Below, piece after piece: positions 48,101 through 58,567 of a stretch of 64,000 bases of DNA (positions are counted from its first letter, which is position 1; each line of letters starts with the position of its first letter). The position numbers were made by a program, and so were the translations under genes. Below the pieces are notes generated by a model. The model was given only the letters and a program-made list of their open reading frames with translations. It was not told where the DNA came from and did no database searches. Origin of the DNA: an uncultured Candidatus Saccharibacteria bacterium (GTDB lineage: Bacteria > Patescibacteriota > Saccharimonadia > Saccharimonadales > Saccharimonadaceae). The stretch spans positions 62,001 through 126,000 of the forward strand of contig CARYFM010000001.1 of the NCBI GenBank assembly GCA_949101405.1, written 5' to 3'.

Positions 48101-51033
48101 ACAGTAAAGTTCCTGTTCCTAACATCGTTATATATAATATATTGATATTGGTTTAAACCCAGAACGACGAGATTGGTAGAAGAATTGTCTACTTTTTTAA
48201 GAGAGTTAGTTGAGGTGCGCGTGTATTCAATAATTAAATCGTTGCCGTTTCTAATTATATTTGTATTATTGAGTGCTATGCGGGTGTTTGCGTCATATTC
48301 TTGGAGATATTGATAATATTCGGCAACGGCAATAATTCCTTCAGCATCTTCTTTGGTGATGCCAGATACGCGAGAAATATATCCTGCAAAGCTATTATCT
48401 TGAGGATGTTCTTCGGCATACTTTTTGCGATATGCGGCTACAGGATTATTATATCCAGTTTCTTCATTGTTAATACCAGCGCCAATTTGTTCAGCAATAT
48501 GCATATCCATGATATAAAGTTGATAATATTTATATTTATCTTCCCATTCAGGGTTAGTCATAGGGGAGCATTTTGCACCAGTAGCCCAGGCTTCATTTTC
48601 TGGGTAGCTAAAACTATTCATGATATCCACCACATTGCCAGCTATTGGTAAAGCATTAAGTATTACAGACCCAGTCTCTAGTTGATTAAGAATGTTAGCA
48701 TCAAGCACACCGAATGGTGAGGTTCGATCGGCACAGAAAGAAATATATTTTGCAAGGTCGCCATCGGTTTTTACTGAACAGTTTTTACCATTACTGTCGC
48801 ATTTAAGTTCGCTGTCAATTAATTGTGAGTATCTAGGATCATTAATGTCTGTTTCTAACGTAGACGTATCATTAAGTATAATTGGGTTGCAGTATATATC
48901 AGCAGCAACATCATCACCATAAGTCTCTTTTAGGTGTTGACAATCGCCAAAGGTATTGAGATAGGCGGTATCCTCGCCGTTGGCCTTGGCACTATTAGTG
49001 ATGTTGGCAATAGCTGATGAGGTGGCGCTCATAATAGTTTGCACTGATGAAACTTTATTAGTTAAAGTGACTGGCAATAGGCTATGTATGATGCTGCCTA
49101 GGAATGTATTACTTGAAGTAATATCGAATGGGCTGCGGTTTATACGATCAAGTTCCGCTTCACGGGCGATAGTTTCTTGGTTTAGTTTGTTGTAAGCGAG
49201 TGCCTGTTCTTGGTTTGTTGGACCACCACCATTGTTATATTGTGAGGTTTTTGAGCCAGTGATAGCCAGTGCTTGAATAACACGCTCAGCGGCTGGGACA
49301 CCTTCAGCATCTTGGTCTGGCGTACTAAATAAAGTTTGAGCGAGTTGCGGTACGAGAAATGCCATAAAACTGCTGACGGCAAAATTTAGTGTTATGCCTA
49401 CGAAGAGAGTTTTAAAGAGTGACTTGATGCCTTGCCAGGCAACACCACCGGCTGCGACAACTTGTCCACCAGGCAGAATTGATAAACCTATACCAACGAC
49501 TTGTGTAAGCAGATCAACTCCAGCTACAGCAGCCTGTAGCCCGACGCAAAAAGCGTTAGTGACATTAAAAGCTTTTAGTGACGTAATTGTGGCTTCAAGA
49601 GAGCGATTAAAACTATGAATGGCGGCATCTTTTTTATTGTATGGTTGATCTGATATAGTGGCGACCATATTTGAGCTTTGTACAAAGGATTTATTGTCGT
49701 AGGTTATTTCGCTACCAGTAACCACTAATGAGCCCTGCGGACAGTTATCTGTGCAGTTTATATCTCCGACATCACCCTCTATTTTTAAGTCAGTCAAGTC
49801 ATCGACTTTTGTAGTAAAAGGTGTAGTCATACGGTTTAGTACGGCATTAATTGGCGATTCACTGCCAGAACCATCCATCATTTTACTGATTGGTTCCATA
49901 TAGTTACTCAGCGCGTCGTGTGTGTAATTGACTGTGGCTACTCCAGTGATAACTATTGCAACCATAGTGGCAGCGCGCAGGATAGTACAACCATAGTTTA
50001 CGACTTTACCAACTTTATCGGTTGCGCTTCTGAGATAGTCATTAGCGGCTTGGATATTGGCTCTAGTATTAGTGGTTTTGGCGGTGGCTGAGGTTTGACC
50101 GGTTTCTATACCAACGATTTCAGTTTTAGTGGTCCCATCTCCCTGATCAACTTCTTTGGTCACTTCATTTTCATTAGAAGCGGAGATGGTAGATGAGGTT
50201 TTGTTATCAAATAAATCTCCAGCAGTTTGGCGGTAGGAGGCATTGTCAAGATCACTGTTTCCGGTTTGTTTGTATTTGCTATAAGTATTGCCAGTGACGC
50301 CAAACCTATCATTCATTGTATTAATATTGGTGGTATCTTGCATACTAATAACTCGTCCATATGCAGCGTTAGTAACATCATTGCGAAATTCTGCACTGGA
50401 ATTGTACATTTTACTAAAGTTTTCACCGCTCAAGTTTTGTCCTTTCCAGCTAATTGAATCCCCGCTAACAGTAAAATTTTCGGTTTTAGCAAAACGCTGT
50501 TTGAGCCAGTTGGGAATTTTTGAAAGTGAACTCAGAGCTTTGCCGGTGCGTTTGCCATCAAGGATATCACTTAGGACGCTAACGCGACGTTTATCATTTG
50601 CTGACCAGCTAAAATTAGATAGTTTAGTAGTACCGTGGTAAGAAAGCGCTGGTGCTAGCAAAGAATGCGAACTACCCAAAAATGCTCCGCCGCCGACAAG
50701 GAGGCTGATGATAACCATCATTGCAGCAATGCCGCTCTTTTTCTTGCTGAATTTACCCTTCCCTTTTCCGGTAGGGTTTTTGGTGAGACTTTTGCCGCTG
50801 ACGTTGTTTTTCCATGAAGATTCAAAGGCCGGTTCTTTTTTAGAAATGGCGGAACTTTCGGAATTGCGTAGTAAATCTTTGGATTGGTTGGTTTTGCTAT
50901 TGTCGGTGCTTTTTGGGGGTTTATTACTACTATTTGTGACACCAAAATTAGGGCGAATATTAGCACCTTCCATATCGTTGTATGGATCGTTGGGTGCTAA
51001 AACACTACTCCCGTTGGTATCATGCCTTGCCAT
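48097..51033 (-). CDS. large membrane protein of the T4SS locus, unknown
   Basis: A 978-residue protein. A polar Ser/Asn/Lys-rich N-terminus precedes a helix at about 105-125 (IAAMMVIISLLVGGGAFLG). Two central hydrophobic zones follow at about 360-380 (TMVAIVITGVATVNY) and 505-570 (VGLQAAVAGVDLLTQVVGIGLSIL; LFVGITLNFAVSSFMAFLV), with long cysteine-containing loops between. Size and position between VirB4 and VirB1-like genes suggest a structural channel or surface component. No family is recognised. A TTGACA...GATAAT promoter ends 8 nt before the ATG. Confidence 0.6.
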   Translation of the reverse strand: MARHDTNGSSVLAPNDPYNDMEGANIRPNFGVTNSSNKPPKSTDNSKTNQSKDLLRNSESSAISKKEPAFESSWKNNVSGKSLTKNPTGKGKGKFSKKKSGIAAMMVIISLLVGGGAFLGSSHSLLAPALSYHGTTKLSNFSWSANDKRRVSVLSDILDGKRTGKALSSLSKIPNWLKQRFAKTENFTVSGDSISWKGQNLSGENFSKMYNSSAEFRNDVTNAAYGRVISMQDTTNINTMNDRFGVTGNTYSKYKQTGNSDLDNASYRQTAGDLFDNKTSSTISASNENEVTKEVDQGDGTTKTEIVGIETGQTSATAKTTNTRANIQAANDYLRSATDKVGKVVNYGCTILRAATMVAIVITGVATVNYTHDALSNYMEPISKMMDGSGSESPINAVLNRMTTPFTTKVDDLTDLKIEGDVGDINCTDNCPQGSLVVTGSEITYDNKSFVQSSNMVATISDQPYNKKDAAIHSFNRSLEATITSLKAFNVTNAFCVGLQAAVAGVDLLTQVVGIGLSILPGGQVVAAGGVAWQGIKSLFKTLFVGITLNFAVSSFMAFLVPQLAQTLFSTPDQDAEGVPAAERVIQALAITGSKTSQYNNGGGPTNQEQALAYNKLNQETIAREAELDRINRSPFDITSSNTFLGSIIHSLLPVTLTNKVSSVQTIMSATSSAIANITNSAKANGEDTAYLNTFGDCQHLKETYGDDVAADIYCNPIILNDTSTLETDINDPRYSQLIDSELKCDSNGKNCSVKTDGDLAKYISFCADRTSPFGVLDANILNQLETGSVILNALPIAGNVVDIMNSFSYPENEAWATGAKCSPMTNPEWEDKYKYYQLYIMDMHIAEQIGAGINNEETGYNNPVAAYRKKYAEEHPQDNSFAGYISRVSGITKEDAEGIIAVAEYYQYLQEYDANTRIALNNTNIIRNGNDLIIEYTRTSTNSLKKVDNSSTNLVVLGLNQYQYIIYNDVRNRNFTV

Positions 51034-51075
51034 TTGTCTATATTATCGCATGGGATAGTAATTTATGTCAATCTA

Positions 51076-52935
51076 CTATCTGTCGCGATCCTCCGGTCTA
51101 GTAGTAATTAGGGATTCTTCGGTTTCGGAAGCGATAACTTGAATATGAACGTGGTTGGCGCCGGCAAAGAACAATCCTTGACCGACTGGGAAGTTGGCGA
51201 GGCGCTTACGCTCTTCGTCAGTAAGTTTGAATACATCAGATAAGACGTCGACAGCGGAAGCAGATTGTTTGAGCAATAATTGCATAGAGGAGTTAGCCAC
51301 AATAGCGCGTCCCATTTTGCTACTCATAAAGTCTTCCACGTCTTGAGTAATAGTAGTGAGGCCAAGGTAGTACTTACGTGCACGTTTGGCAAGACTAAAG
51401 AGGAAGTTTGCGGAATCATCATATTTCATAAGTTGCCAAGCCTCATCTACAATCAAGAGGCGGCGTTTTTGCTGGGCACGGACAACGTTCCAAATATGTG
51501 ACAGAATGATGTACATTGCTACTGGGCGCAGCTCATCTTCAAGGTCGCGGATGTTGAAAACAACCATGGTGTTATTGATGTCAACGTTAGATTGTTGTGA
51601 GAAGATACCCGCAAAGGTACCAGTAGTATATTTACGTAGGCGATTGGCTAATTGTGGACCGGTGCCGCCCATGTGCAGGAGGGTATCATATAGGTTGATG
51701 ATAGTGGGGGGAACAGATTGGTGAGTGAGAGGGTCGCTAGTGATACCAGCACGAGCATAAGTATCAATGAGGGCTTGGTCGAGATCGGCCTCCTCATTAG
51801 CAGTTAGAGCTGGAACGACTTGTCCGTTGGGTCCGATTTGATTACCACCAAGCATGAGACGGAAAAGACCATGTAGAGTAACAAGGTTAGCGCGTAAGGC
51901 ATCATTAGCATCTTCGTTATCAACCACTTTAGGTAAATCAAATGGGTTAATACGTACATCGGAGTTGAGGCTAAGGCGAATATAACTACCACCAACGGCG
52001 TCGCAGAGTTTTTGATATTCATTTTCTGGGTCTATGATGATGACTTCGGTGCCGATCATCATAGAACGAACGGCCTCGAGTTTAACTGCGAAAGATTTAC
52101 CAGCACCAGACTTAGCAAAGACGACGAGGTTGGCATTTTCTAGACTAAAGCGGTCAAAGATAACTAGGCCATTATTGTGCATATTGATACCATACAAGAT
52201 CCCCTTTTCCTGAGTGAGATCGGCAGAAGTGAAAGGAAAACTTGTGGAAATAGCGCCGGTGTTCATGTTGCGGCGGATTTGGAGCTGGTCGGTACACTGA
52301 GGCATAGTGCTGTTCATTCCTTGCTCTTGTTGAGAGCTGGCAACTTTAGAGAAAATCATTTGTTGCCCAAGTAAGGTTTCGATTTTATGTTGTACAAAGC
52401 CGAGTTCGTCGAGCGAATCAGCCCAGAGTGTGATATAGAGACCAAAACGGAAGAATTTTTCGGCACCGACTTGGAGTTTATCACGGAGTTCTTCGGCGTC
52501 GTTGATGGCGGCTTCTAGCTCAGGGTCGCGAACTTTACCTTTTTCTGCATTGACATTATAGCTAGCTTCGAGCTGGGTGACTTTTTTGCGAAGGTTCTTC
52601 ATGACTACAGTGGTTTCTACAGGGTAGACATACATAGAAACATCGAGAACTTCATCAATATTAATGAGGCTAGAAATCCAGCCAGTATAAAGTGTACGAG
52701 GATAGCCATAAACATAAATTGTACGACCATATTTAGTACCGAGACGGAAGTATGAAGAATGAATTTCGATGGAGCTCGGAGAAATAAGGTCGCGGAGGGT
52801 ATTAATTCCCTGTTCAAAGGCACGTTGGATTTCGGCGTCTTCGGCGGCTTGAGATTGGGCGGCAATGTCGGCAGCGGTAGATTGGGCTTTGGCGATTTTG
52901 GCAGCGCGTTTGGCGGCTCGTTTTTCTTTACTCAT
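51076..52935 (-). CDS. VirB4/TraC-type conjugation ATPase
   Basis: A 619-residue hexameric-type secretion ATPase. An N-terminal Ala/Lys coiled segment (1-40) is followed by the VirB4 N-domain (YGRTIYVYGYPRTLYTGWISSLINI) and the motor domain with Walker A AKSGAGKSFAVKLE (about 278), IIDPENEYQKLCDAVGG, and Walker B LLIVDEAWQLMK (about 493). It energises substrate transfer and pilus assembly in type IV secretion. AAGGAG precedes the ATG. It follows the TraC-N-like and PrgI-like genes in one operon. No VirD4 coupling protein is in the window. Confidence 0.93.
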   Translation of the reverse strand: MSKEKRAAKRAAKIAKAQSTAADIAAQSQAAEDAEIQRAFEQGINTLRDLISPSSIEIHSSYFRLGTKYGRTIYVYGYPRTLYTGWISSLINIDEVLDVSMYVYPVETTVVMKNLRKKVTQLEASYNVNAEKGKVRDPELEAAINDAEELRDKLQVGAEKFFRFGLYITLWADSLDELGFVQHKIETLLGQQMIFSKVASSQQEQGMNSTMPQCTDQLQIRRNMNTGAISTSFPFTSADLTQEKGILYGINMHNNGLVIFDRFSLENANLVVFAKSGAGKSFAVKLEAVRSMMIGTEVIIIDPENEYQKLCDAVGGSYIRLSLNSDVRINPFDLPKVVDNEDANDALRANLVTLHGLFRLMLGGNQIGPNGQVVPALTANEEADLDQALIDTYARAGITSDPLTHQSVPPTIINLYDTLLHMGGTGPQLANRLRKYTTGTFAGIFSQQSNVDINNTMVVFNIRDLEDELRPVAMYIILSHIWNVVRAQQKRRLLIVDEAWQLMKYDDSANFLFSLAKRARKYYLGLTTITQDVEDFMSSKMGRAIVANSSMQLLLKQSASAVDVLSDVFKLTDEERKRLANFPVGQGLFFAGANHVHIQVIASETEESLITTRPEDRDR

Positions 52936-52938
52936 ATG

Positions 52939-54015
52939 CTACTCCTTTGTTCCCTTTTTGACGTATGTAGTTGCTAGTTTGGTAAAATCGACTAATGGTT
53001 CGCGAACGGCGGTGTCGGGGTTGTTGAAGTTATAGAAGAGTTCGCTGAGCTCCTTAGTATTGAGGCGGACAGACTGAATACCAATCTGGAAGAGACCAGA
53101 GATAACGGTTTCAACGCGATTATTGAGTTCGTCGATGGCCTTATTATAAACATCGCGATTGATGCGTGTAACGTTTGGACTTTTATTTTTGCTAAATGTC
53201 TTGAAGAAATTTTTGGTTTGCTGGACAGCGGCTTCAAGGTCAGCGGAAGCATAATATGGGATAACAATGAAGAATGATTTATCCATAATATTGGCTTCTT
53301 GGGCGAGGATGTCAATGAAGTTAATATAATCGTCCATTAAAACGCCGAGGAGCATATTGTCATTGTTGCGACGCATCTGAATAAGGCGCTCGATATATGG
53401 TCCAATATCAACACGCTGGGAGCGGACGAGGATTTGGACGGTGAAGTTGAGGGAGTTAAGGAAGTTTTGGTAACTGTATTCTACACCTTCGCGTTCAGTT
53501 TCAGACATAAGGTCGAAGTTGATGGATTGGCAAGCGACGACGGCGCGGAATGAACCGTCTTTCATGATAACGAGACTGTCGCGGAGCTCAGAGAACATAA
53601 GGGTAGCTTGGGTGGAAATTGGGTTTTCGACGATTTGCGGGGCGACTGGTGCCATGGCGGGTTGTGATGCTACTAGTGGCTGTTGGGGTGCGATAGGCTG
53701 TTGTACTGTTGGTTGATTAGCTATTGGTTGGGCAGCGGGAATTTGGTTTACCATTGGTTGAACGGCATGTACTTGTCCAGCGAGAGCTGGATTTTGAGCC
53801 ATAGCAAGTTGGGCTGGTACTCCTGGGGTGCCAGCTTGGGGGAGTGTAGTGCCATTGTAGCCTGGGCGAGTAGTTTGAGCAGTTTGCATTTGAGGTCGTT
53901 GCATGGGCTGAGCTACAGGATGAGCGGCGGCCATGGCACGAGCCTGAGCAGTACTGCCGTAACCTTGTGCTGTAGGTTGACCTTGAGGGATTTGATTATA
54001 ATTTTGTGGGTTCAT
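52939..54015 (-). CDS. TraC/VirB4 N-terminal-domain-like protein
   Basis: A 358-residue protein. Residues 1-125 are low-complexity (Gln, Pro, Ala, Met). The folded part, from SELRDSLVIMKDGSFRAVVA onward, resembles the N-terminal domain of TraC/VirB4-type proteins (NFLNSLNFTVQILVRSQRVD, FFIVIPYYAS) but has no ATPase motif. It lies 3 bp before the VirB4 start with AAGGAG ahead of its own ATG. It probably pairs with VirB4 at the membrane. Its family assignment rests on pattern resemblance. Confidence 0.7.
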   Translation of the reverse strand: MNPQNYNQIPQGQPTAQGYGSTAQARAMAAAHPVAQPMQRPQMQTAQTTRPGYNGTTLPQAGTPGVPAQLAMAQNPALAGQVHAVQPMVNQIPAAQPIANQPTVQQPIAPQQPLVASQPAMAPVAPQIVENPISTQATLMFSELRDSLVIMKDGSFRAVVACQSINFDLMSETEREGVEYSYQNFLNSLNFTVQILVRSQRVDIGPYIERLIQMRRNNDNMLLGVLMDDYINFIDILAQEANIMDKSFFIVIPYYASADLEAAVQQTKNFFKTFSKNKSPNVTRINRDVYNKAIDELNNRVETVISGLFQIGIQSVRLNTKELSELFYNFNNPDTAVREPLVDFTKLATTYVKKGTKE

Positions 54016-54023
54016 ATAGCTCC

Positions 54024-54848
54024 TTAGTGTAGTGGTACGTAGACCTCAGTTTCGTTTTCGCGACGGATACGATCGGCTTGTTGTTGGATGGTTTCGATGG
54101 AAAAATCGGGATTGTGAGCAAGGTTACGCATTTGGGCGGTCTGATTTGAGGTGGTGTCGGGTTGTACAATAGTATTATTAGTGTTATTTGGGCGGGAGAG
54201 TGGCTGAATGACGTGTTGGCTATTGATGATTGAAGGGATAGTGGGGCGGCTAGTATTTGCAGCGGATTGCTGAATGGCGGCGCGCATTTGGTTGACTACT
54301 TCTTCGTGATGTTCTTGCTGCTCTTTAGTGATGAGATGATTAAGCCGGTTGGTGCCAGAACGGTCAAACATATCGATGGCATTATAGGCTTCAGCATAGA
54401 ATTCATCACGCATGGGTGAACTGGCGTTTTTGATAGCATAGCCTTCCGAATCGACAATAGCGGCTAAGAAGGATAGACGGTGTCCAGCTTCTTCTTCGGT
54501 GATGTTGCGTACGCGATTTTCCTCGACTTTTTTGGGGGCAGCAATGAGGATGGTAGAGCCACTTTGACCGGTCATCCAGAAACGTTTACGGGGCTTAGTA
54601 TAAAAAGAGAGGAGAGCGGCGAGGTAGGTTTCCATGGGTTGATCTTTTTTGAGAGGGAGTGCCATGATGAGGAAAAAGAAAGCAACCGGAAGTGGAATAA
54701 TAGCGAGTAATGGAAAAATCTGAAAAAGACCAACGGCTGCTACAATTAATCCACCAACAAGCATGAGATAGACAAATTGTCGAAAAGAAAATGGCCCGAG
54801 TAATTTATCGTCGGCTTCAACATCTTGCGGTACTTTATAGGTTGCCAT
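54024..54848 (-). CDS. PrgI-family (VirB3-like) T4SS protein
   Basis: A 274-residue protein starting MATYKVPQDVEADDKLLGPFSFRQF, the PrgI family signature. Two helices follow (about 30-72), then FYTKPRKRFW. The remaining 170 residues are polar and Asn/Gln-rich. PrgI proteins correspond to VirB3, usually encoded just before VirB4. A TAAAAT box ends 6 nt before the ATG and no Shine-Dalgarno is present; a further promoter lies at 54922-54950. Confidence 0.88.
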   Translation of the reverse strand: MATYKVPQDVEADDKLLGPFSFRQFVYLMLVGGLIVAAVGLFQIFPLLAIIPLPVAFFFLIMALPLKKDQPMETYLAALLSFYTKPRKRFWMTGQSGSTILIAAPKKVEENRVRNITEEEAGHRLSFLAAIVDSEGYAIKNASSPMRDEFYAEAYNAIDMFDRSGTNRLNHLITKEQQEHHEEVVNQMRAAIQQSAANTSRPTIPSIINSQHVIQPLSRPNNTNNTIVQPDTTSNQTAQMRNLAHNPDFSIETIQQQADRIRRENETEVYVPLH

Positions 54849-54860
54849 GGTTTTATTTTA

Positions 54861-54896
54861 TCATAATATGATAGACAAAAGCAAAATAATGCCCAC
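54861..54896 (-). CDS. doubtful 11-residue hydrophobic peptide
   Basis: GTG-started ORF reading MGIILLLSIIL, with GGAGGTG about 8 nt upstream, lying between the promoter at 54922 and the PrgI-like gene. It could be a leader peptide or chance. Confidence 0.2.
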   Translation of the reverse strand: MGIILLLSIIL

Positions 54897-54921
54897 CAAA
54901 ATTTCACCTCCCTGTAGGCTT

Positions 54922-54950
54922 AGGATAGGCGAAATAATGGGAATTGTCAA
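54922..54950 (-). promoter_or_regulatory. promoter of the prgI-virB4 operon
   Basis: Minus-strand TTGACA, 17-bp spacer, TATCCT. Immediately upstream is the palindrome CACCTTCTGC/AGAAGGTG (54951-54968), which follows the virB6-like stop and may separate the two transcription units. Confidence 0.5.
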
Positions 54951-54974
54951 CACCTTCTGCAGAAGGTGGAACAA

Positions 54975-57900
54975 TTATCTATAATCGATGCTGTCTAGAA
55001 GGTCGTTGATTTCGGTTTGCATGCTGTTGATATAACTTTGCTCTAGGTTGTGAGACAAGTCGGTGGTACCTTGCGAATTCGCGGTGTATGCATCTATCCA
55101 ATTATAGACGATATCACTAGCAGCTCTGGCATGAGGTGCCAGCGTTTCGTTGGAGTAGAAGGCGTTCATGATTTCTCCGCCGAGGGCTTCGATGCCGGCT
55201 GCGCCGTGAGTAGCGAAGATATTATCAATGAGCTCTTGGATACTTTCTGGATCATTGACTTTTTCTAAATAATCATCGGTTTCATTGCTACGTTCTACAG
55301 CTTGGTTGAACTTTTGGAAAGCTTGAGCCATTTCCACGTAAGCTTCATATTTTCTCTGTTCGTTTTCGTCATCAAAATAGGTCTTTTTATGATTCCCCAT
55401 TGGTACGCCGTCTCTGTTGTTTTGACGTTGACTACTAGAAGTTTGTGGCGCACTTGTGGTTTGATAACCGAACCGTTCGTAGACTTCGTTGCGAGCTTCG
55501 TTGAGTTTGCGTTGAATGGAATTTGGATCTTTGGCGTCCAAGATGTCGTTGCCATTCTTAGGTTTGAAGCGTTCTTCAAATGGAGCATCCGGGTCGATAC
55601 TGCGGCCACAGACATTGGCAGCAGATTCAATCAAATCATAGAAAGCAAGGGTGCCATCTGGTTTTTGGCTATCAAGTACGGTTGGTGAAGGACGGCGATT
55701 CATAGAGCCGATGAGTTTTTGTAGTACTTCTGGCATGATGGCATATTTTAGCCAATTGCGTTTATCCTCAGTAGTGATATTTGGATCGTTGCGGTCGATT
55801 TTATACCAGTAGGCTTCACCGTCTTCTTTATAACCTTTGCGATAGCCGTGTAGTGGCATACCGTTAACGTTAGAATAGAGCTCTAGGGTGGCGTCAGTGA
55901 AAATATCTTCAAAACGATTGCCTGGAGTAGCATTATCGCTGAGACTATCAATGATTCGCTTCCACCCCTTAATAACAATGGCATCGTTTTGAAGGATTTT
56001 GCCAGATTTTGCAGCTTTCCAGAGACTTTCAAGTTCGGCGATGCGATATTGCCCAACTGAGGTGATGTGCCCGTTATTAGCCTGGGCGGTAAGCATGGCG
56101 GTAACGGCAGCGTTGTGTTCGCCGTATTTACTTTCGAGCATAGCGGCAGTGATGGTGCTGTGATAGCGACGTAAGATGCCAGTGCGATCTTGACTAGCAT
56201 ATAGAGCAGCTAGACCAGTATACTCAGATGGTTGGCGTTTGAGACCGATTTCGGTGAGATAGCGCATATTGATTGGATCGCCAATAGCGATATCTTGACG
56301 TAGAAGTTCTTTCATATAGCCAGCGTCATCGTCATAGACTTTCTGGATGACATCACCTTCATCATCTTTGATTTCCATGTAGCGAACTTTCTTATAATTT
56401 TCGCGTTGACCCTGGTCGAGAGCCAAGTAGGCTTCTTTAGTGATTTCTTTACCGCTGGTTTTGTGAACGGCAACATATTTGCCCCATTCACGATGGCGTT
56501 TTCCAGGGAGAAGACGATAATCTGCATCTTCAATAACTTGTCCGTTCTCATCTTCTTCGTAACCGTCATCATTAATACGAGCTTTATCAAATGTCATACC
56601 GCGAAAGTCGCTCTTACTATAACCGAATTTATTGGCAACCACTAGGGCTTCACGACGGCGACGAGTTTCGATTTGGACACTACGATCAATGACCTGGCCA
56701 ACAATGGAGGCTTCACCCAGGTGACCTAAGCTACTGGCAGCGCCACCAATGAGGCGGTTGAATTCATATGGAGAGCGCTCGCGATCTTTAGCAGCTTTGA
56801 GGTAACGATTGAGCAAATATGACTGATCTCCCATAGCGATGTTTTCGGCACGGAACTGTTGTTTGGTGGTGTCCAAGAAGGCTTCAGCACCTCTGGCGTT
56901 AAGACGTTTAGCGGCTTGGCCTTTGAAAGTGTCACCATATTCTGAAAGGTTATTGGCGTAATTCTGCTGAGCAGTAGCGGCAAGGGTTTTCTGAACGTCG
57001 GCCCGTTTGTGAAGACGAGTATGGCTATTGGCGTAGCCATTGAATAGGAAGTGACCACCTACTAAGGCATTACCTTCGGCATCGAGACCACGGTAAGATG
57101 CGGCGCGATTGTAGGCGCTAGTGGCAGCGCGGTTTTTGCGTAGGTCGGCGGCGGCAGCAGTGTCAAGTTCGCGACCAGTCTTGCGAGAGTCAAGGAAGCG
57201 GCGCAAGTGAGCGCCAGGCATGATGCTCTTGGCGAGATATTTTTGGCGGGCAAGCTCTTGGTGAGAGGCGGCCCAGCCAGCGGCGCCACCATGTATGGGG
57301 GCGCTGGCGCGGTGCAAGGCAGAGTTGATATTGCCAAGAATATTGCCGGACATCTTGAAAAGTGAGAAAGAGAGGAAGATAGGTAAGACTTGAACTATCA
57401 TACCGATGAGCACGACAAAGAGGTTAGCTTCGGCACTGGCGATAATAGCCCAACCAGCGAGTTTGGATGCGCCAAAAAGAAAGCTAAACATAGGGTAAAA
57501 GAAGAGCATTTGGAAGAATAGGTCTTTCCACTTAGCGAACCACTTCTCAGTATTTGGCAGGAGATAGGCCAAAAATGCGAGGGGCGAGATCATGACAAGC
57601 ATAATTATTAGACCTTGACGTAGGGCAATGGTGAATAGACCGATACCAAGAGAGATGACGGCGCCAATTAAGGCTAGTACAACACCCCAGAAGATGGCTT
57701 TGATGCCAGCAAACCCAGCAATGGCGACACCGAGGATGGCGCCACCAGCAGTGAGCGCTTGCGTGAAATCTGACCAAAGGACGTCTAGATGATAATCGAG
57801 ATCGGTATTTTGGAGGATTCTAGTTTGGATCCCGCCGAGATAACCAGTGATACTGCTACCGACGATATTGCTAATATCGACAGCGATAGAACAAATGACA

Positions 57901-58388
57901 AAGCTGAGGTTAACTAAAATAATAGCAATGATAAGACGGGGTAAGACGCGCTTGACGCCGTAATTACTAATGCCAAGGCCAGTGATTTGCGAATAGATAA
58001 CAATAATCATAAATATAATGAAAGCGATATTTGTGAGATCGCGGGCAACGCGCCAAACTTGGGTGATAGCGGAATCATTGTCAGTAGAAATTGGCTGAAC
58101 AACTAGAAGTTGTTCAATAAATTCATAAAATGAGTCAACGAGGTTGCCAATTGCGCGGACAGTAGGGCAAAGAATCCAGGCGACGGAGTCGGTTTCGTCA
58201 CTGCAAGGATTATAATCATCTTCAGACTCGGGTTCGTTCTCTTCTGGGGTGGTTTCTTCATTTTCATCAGCGTAGGCCGTTTGTAAGAATGGGTTGGATG
58301 TATTTTGAGTAGGAGCTAGAGTACTGGCAAAAGTGATGCCAAATGCTAGCACCATAGCTGATACGATTTTGAGAATCAGTTTTTTCAT
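54975..58388 (-). CDS. VirB6/TrbL-like T4SS channel protein with large soluble tail
   Basis: A 1137-residue protein. A signal peptide (about 1-40, ending AYADENEE), an acidic stretch, then about eight helices between 120 and 360 form the VirB6-like region (TNIAFIIFMIIVIYSQITGLG; ISPLAFLAYLLPNTEKWFAKWKDLFFQMLFFYPMF). The remaining 770 residues are hydrophilic and Arg/Glu/Tyr-rich. VirB6-type proteins form part of the inner-membrane channel; the very long tail is unusual. First gene of the minus-strand T4SS block, divergent from the pilin genes. Confidence 0.82.
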   Translation of the reverse strand: MKKLILKIVSAMVLAFGITFASTLAPTQNTSNPFLQTAYADENEETTPEENEPESEDDYNPCSDETDSVAWILCPTVRAIGNLVDSFYEFIEQLLVVQPISTDNDSAITQVWRVARDLTNIAFIIFMIIVIYSQITGLGISNYGVKRVLPRLIIAIILVNLSFVICSIAVDISNIVGSSITGYLGGIQTRILQNTDLDYHLDVLWSDFTQALTAGGAILGVAIAGFAGIKAIFWGVVLALIGAVISLGIGLFTIALRQGLIIMLVMISPLAFLAYLLPNTEKWFAKWKDLFFQMLFFYPMFSFLFGASKLAGWAIIASAEANLFVVLIGMIVQVLPIFLSFSLFKMSGNILGNINSALHRASAPIHGGAAGWAASHQELARQKYLAKSIMPGAHLRRFLDSRKTGRELDTAAAADLRKNRAATSAYNRAASYRGLDAEGNALVGGHFLFNGYANSHTRLHKRADVQKTLAATAQQNYANNLSEYGDTFKGQAAKRLNARGAEAFLDTTKQQFRAENIAMGDQSYLLNRYLKAAKDRERSPYEFNRLIGGAASSLGHLGEASIVGQVIDRSVQIETRRRREALVVANKFGYSKSDFRGMTFDKARINDDGYEEDENGQVIEDADYRLLPGKRHREWGKYVAVHKTSGKEITKEAYLALDQGQRENYKKVRYMEIKDDEGDVIQKVYDDDAGYMKELLRQDIAIGDPINMRYLTEIGLKRQPSEYTGLAALYASQDRTGILRRYHSTITAAMLESKYGEHNAAVTAMLTAQANNGHITSVGQYRIAELESLWKAAKSGKILQNDAIVIKGWKRIIDSLSDNATPGNRFEDIFTDATLELYSNVNGMPLHGYRKGYKEDGEAYWYKIDRNDPNITTEDKRNWLKYAIMPEVLQKLIGSMNRRPSPTVLDSQKPDGTLAFYDLIESAANVCGRSIDPDAPFEERFKPKNGNDILDAKDPNSIQRKLNEARNEVYERFGYQTTSAPQTSSSQRQNNRDGVPMGNHKKTYFDDENEQRKYEAYVEMAQAFQKFNQAVERSNETDDYLEKVNDPESIQELIDNIFATHGAAGIEALGGEIMNAFYSNETLAPHARAASDIVYNWIDAYTANSQGTTDLSHNLEQSYINSMQTEINDLLDSIDYR

Positions 58389-58567
58389 CTTATATACATT
58401 CCAAACAAGCCCAATATTTTGGGTACTCTGTAATTATAGCACGTGAGGGCATTATCGTCAAGAGTGAATAACATGATTTTTTGATAAAATCAATGCTTAT
58501 GTTTAGTTTCTGAGAAGAAAGGGCTGATTTGGTGGTATTTTTGGAAATTTAGTGTTAAGATAAGGAT

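Noticed and set aside
52935..52939. VirB4 split into two pieces by frameshift
   Set aside because: The 619-residue protein has its own VirB4 N-domain as well as the motor. The 358-residue neighbour has its own ribosome-binding site and a different start, so they look like separate proteins.
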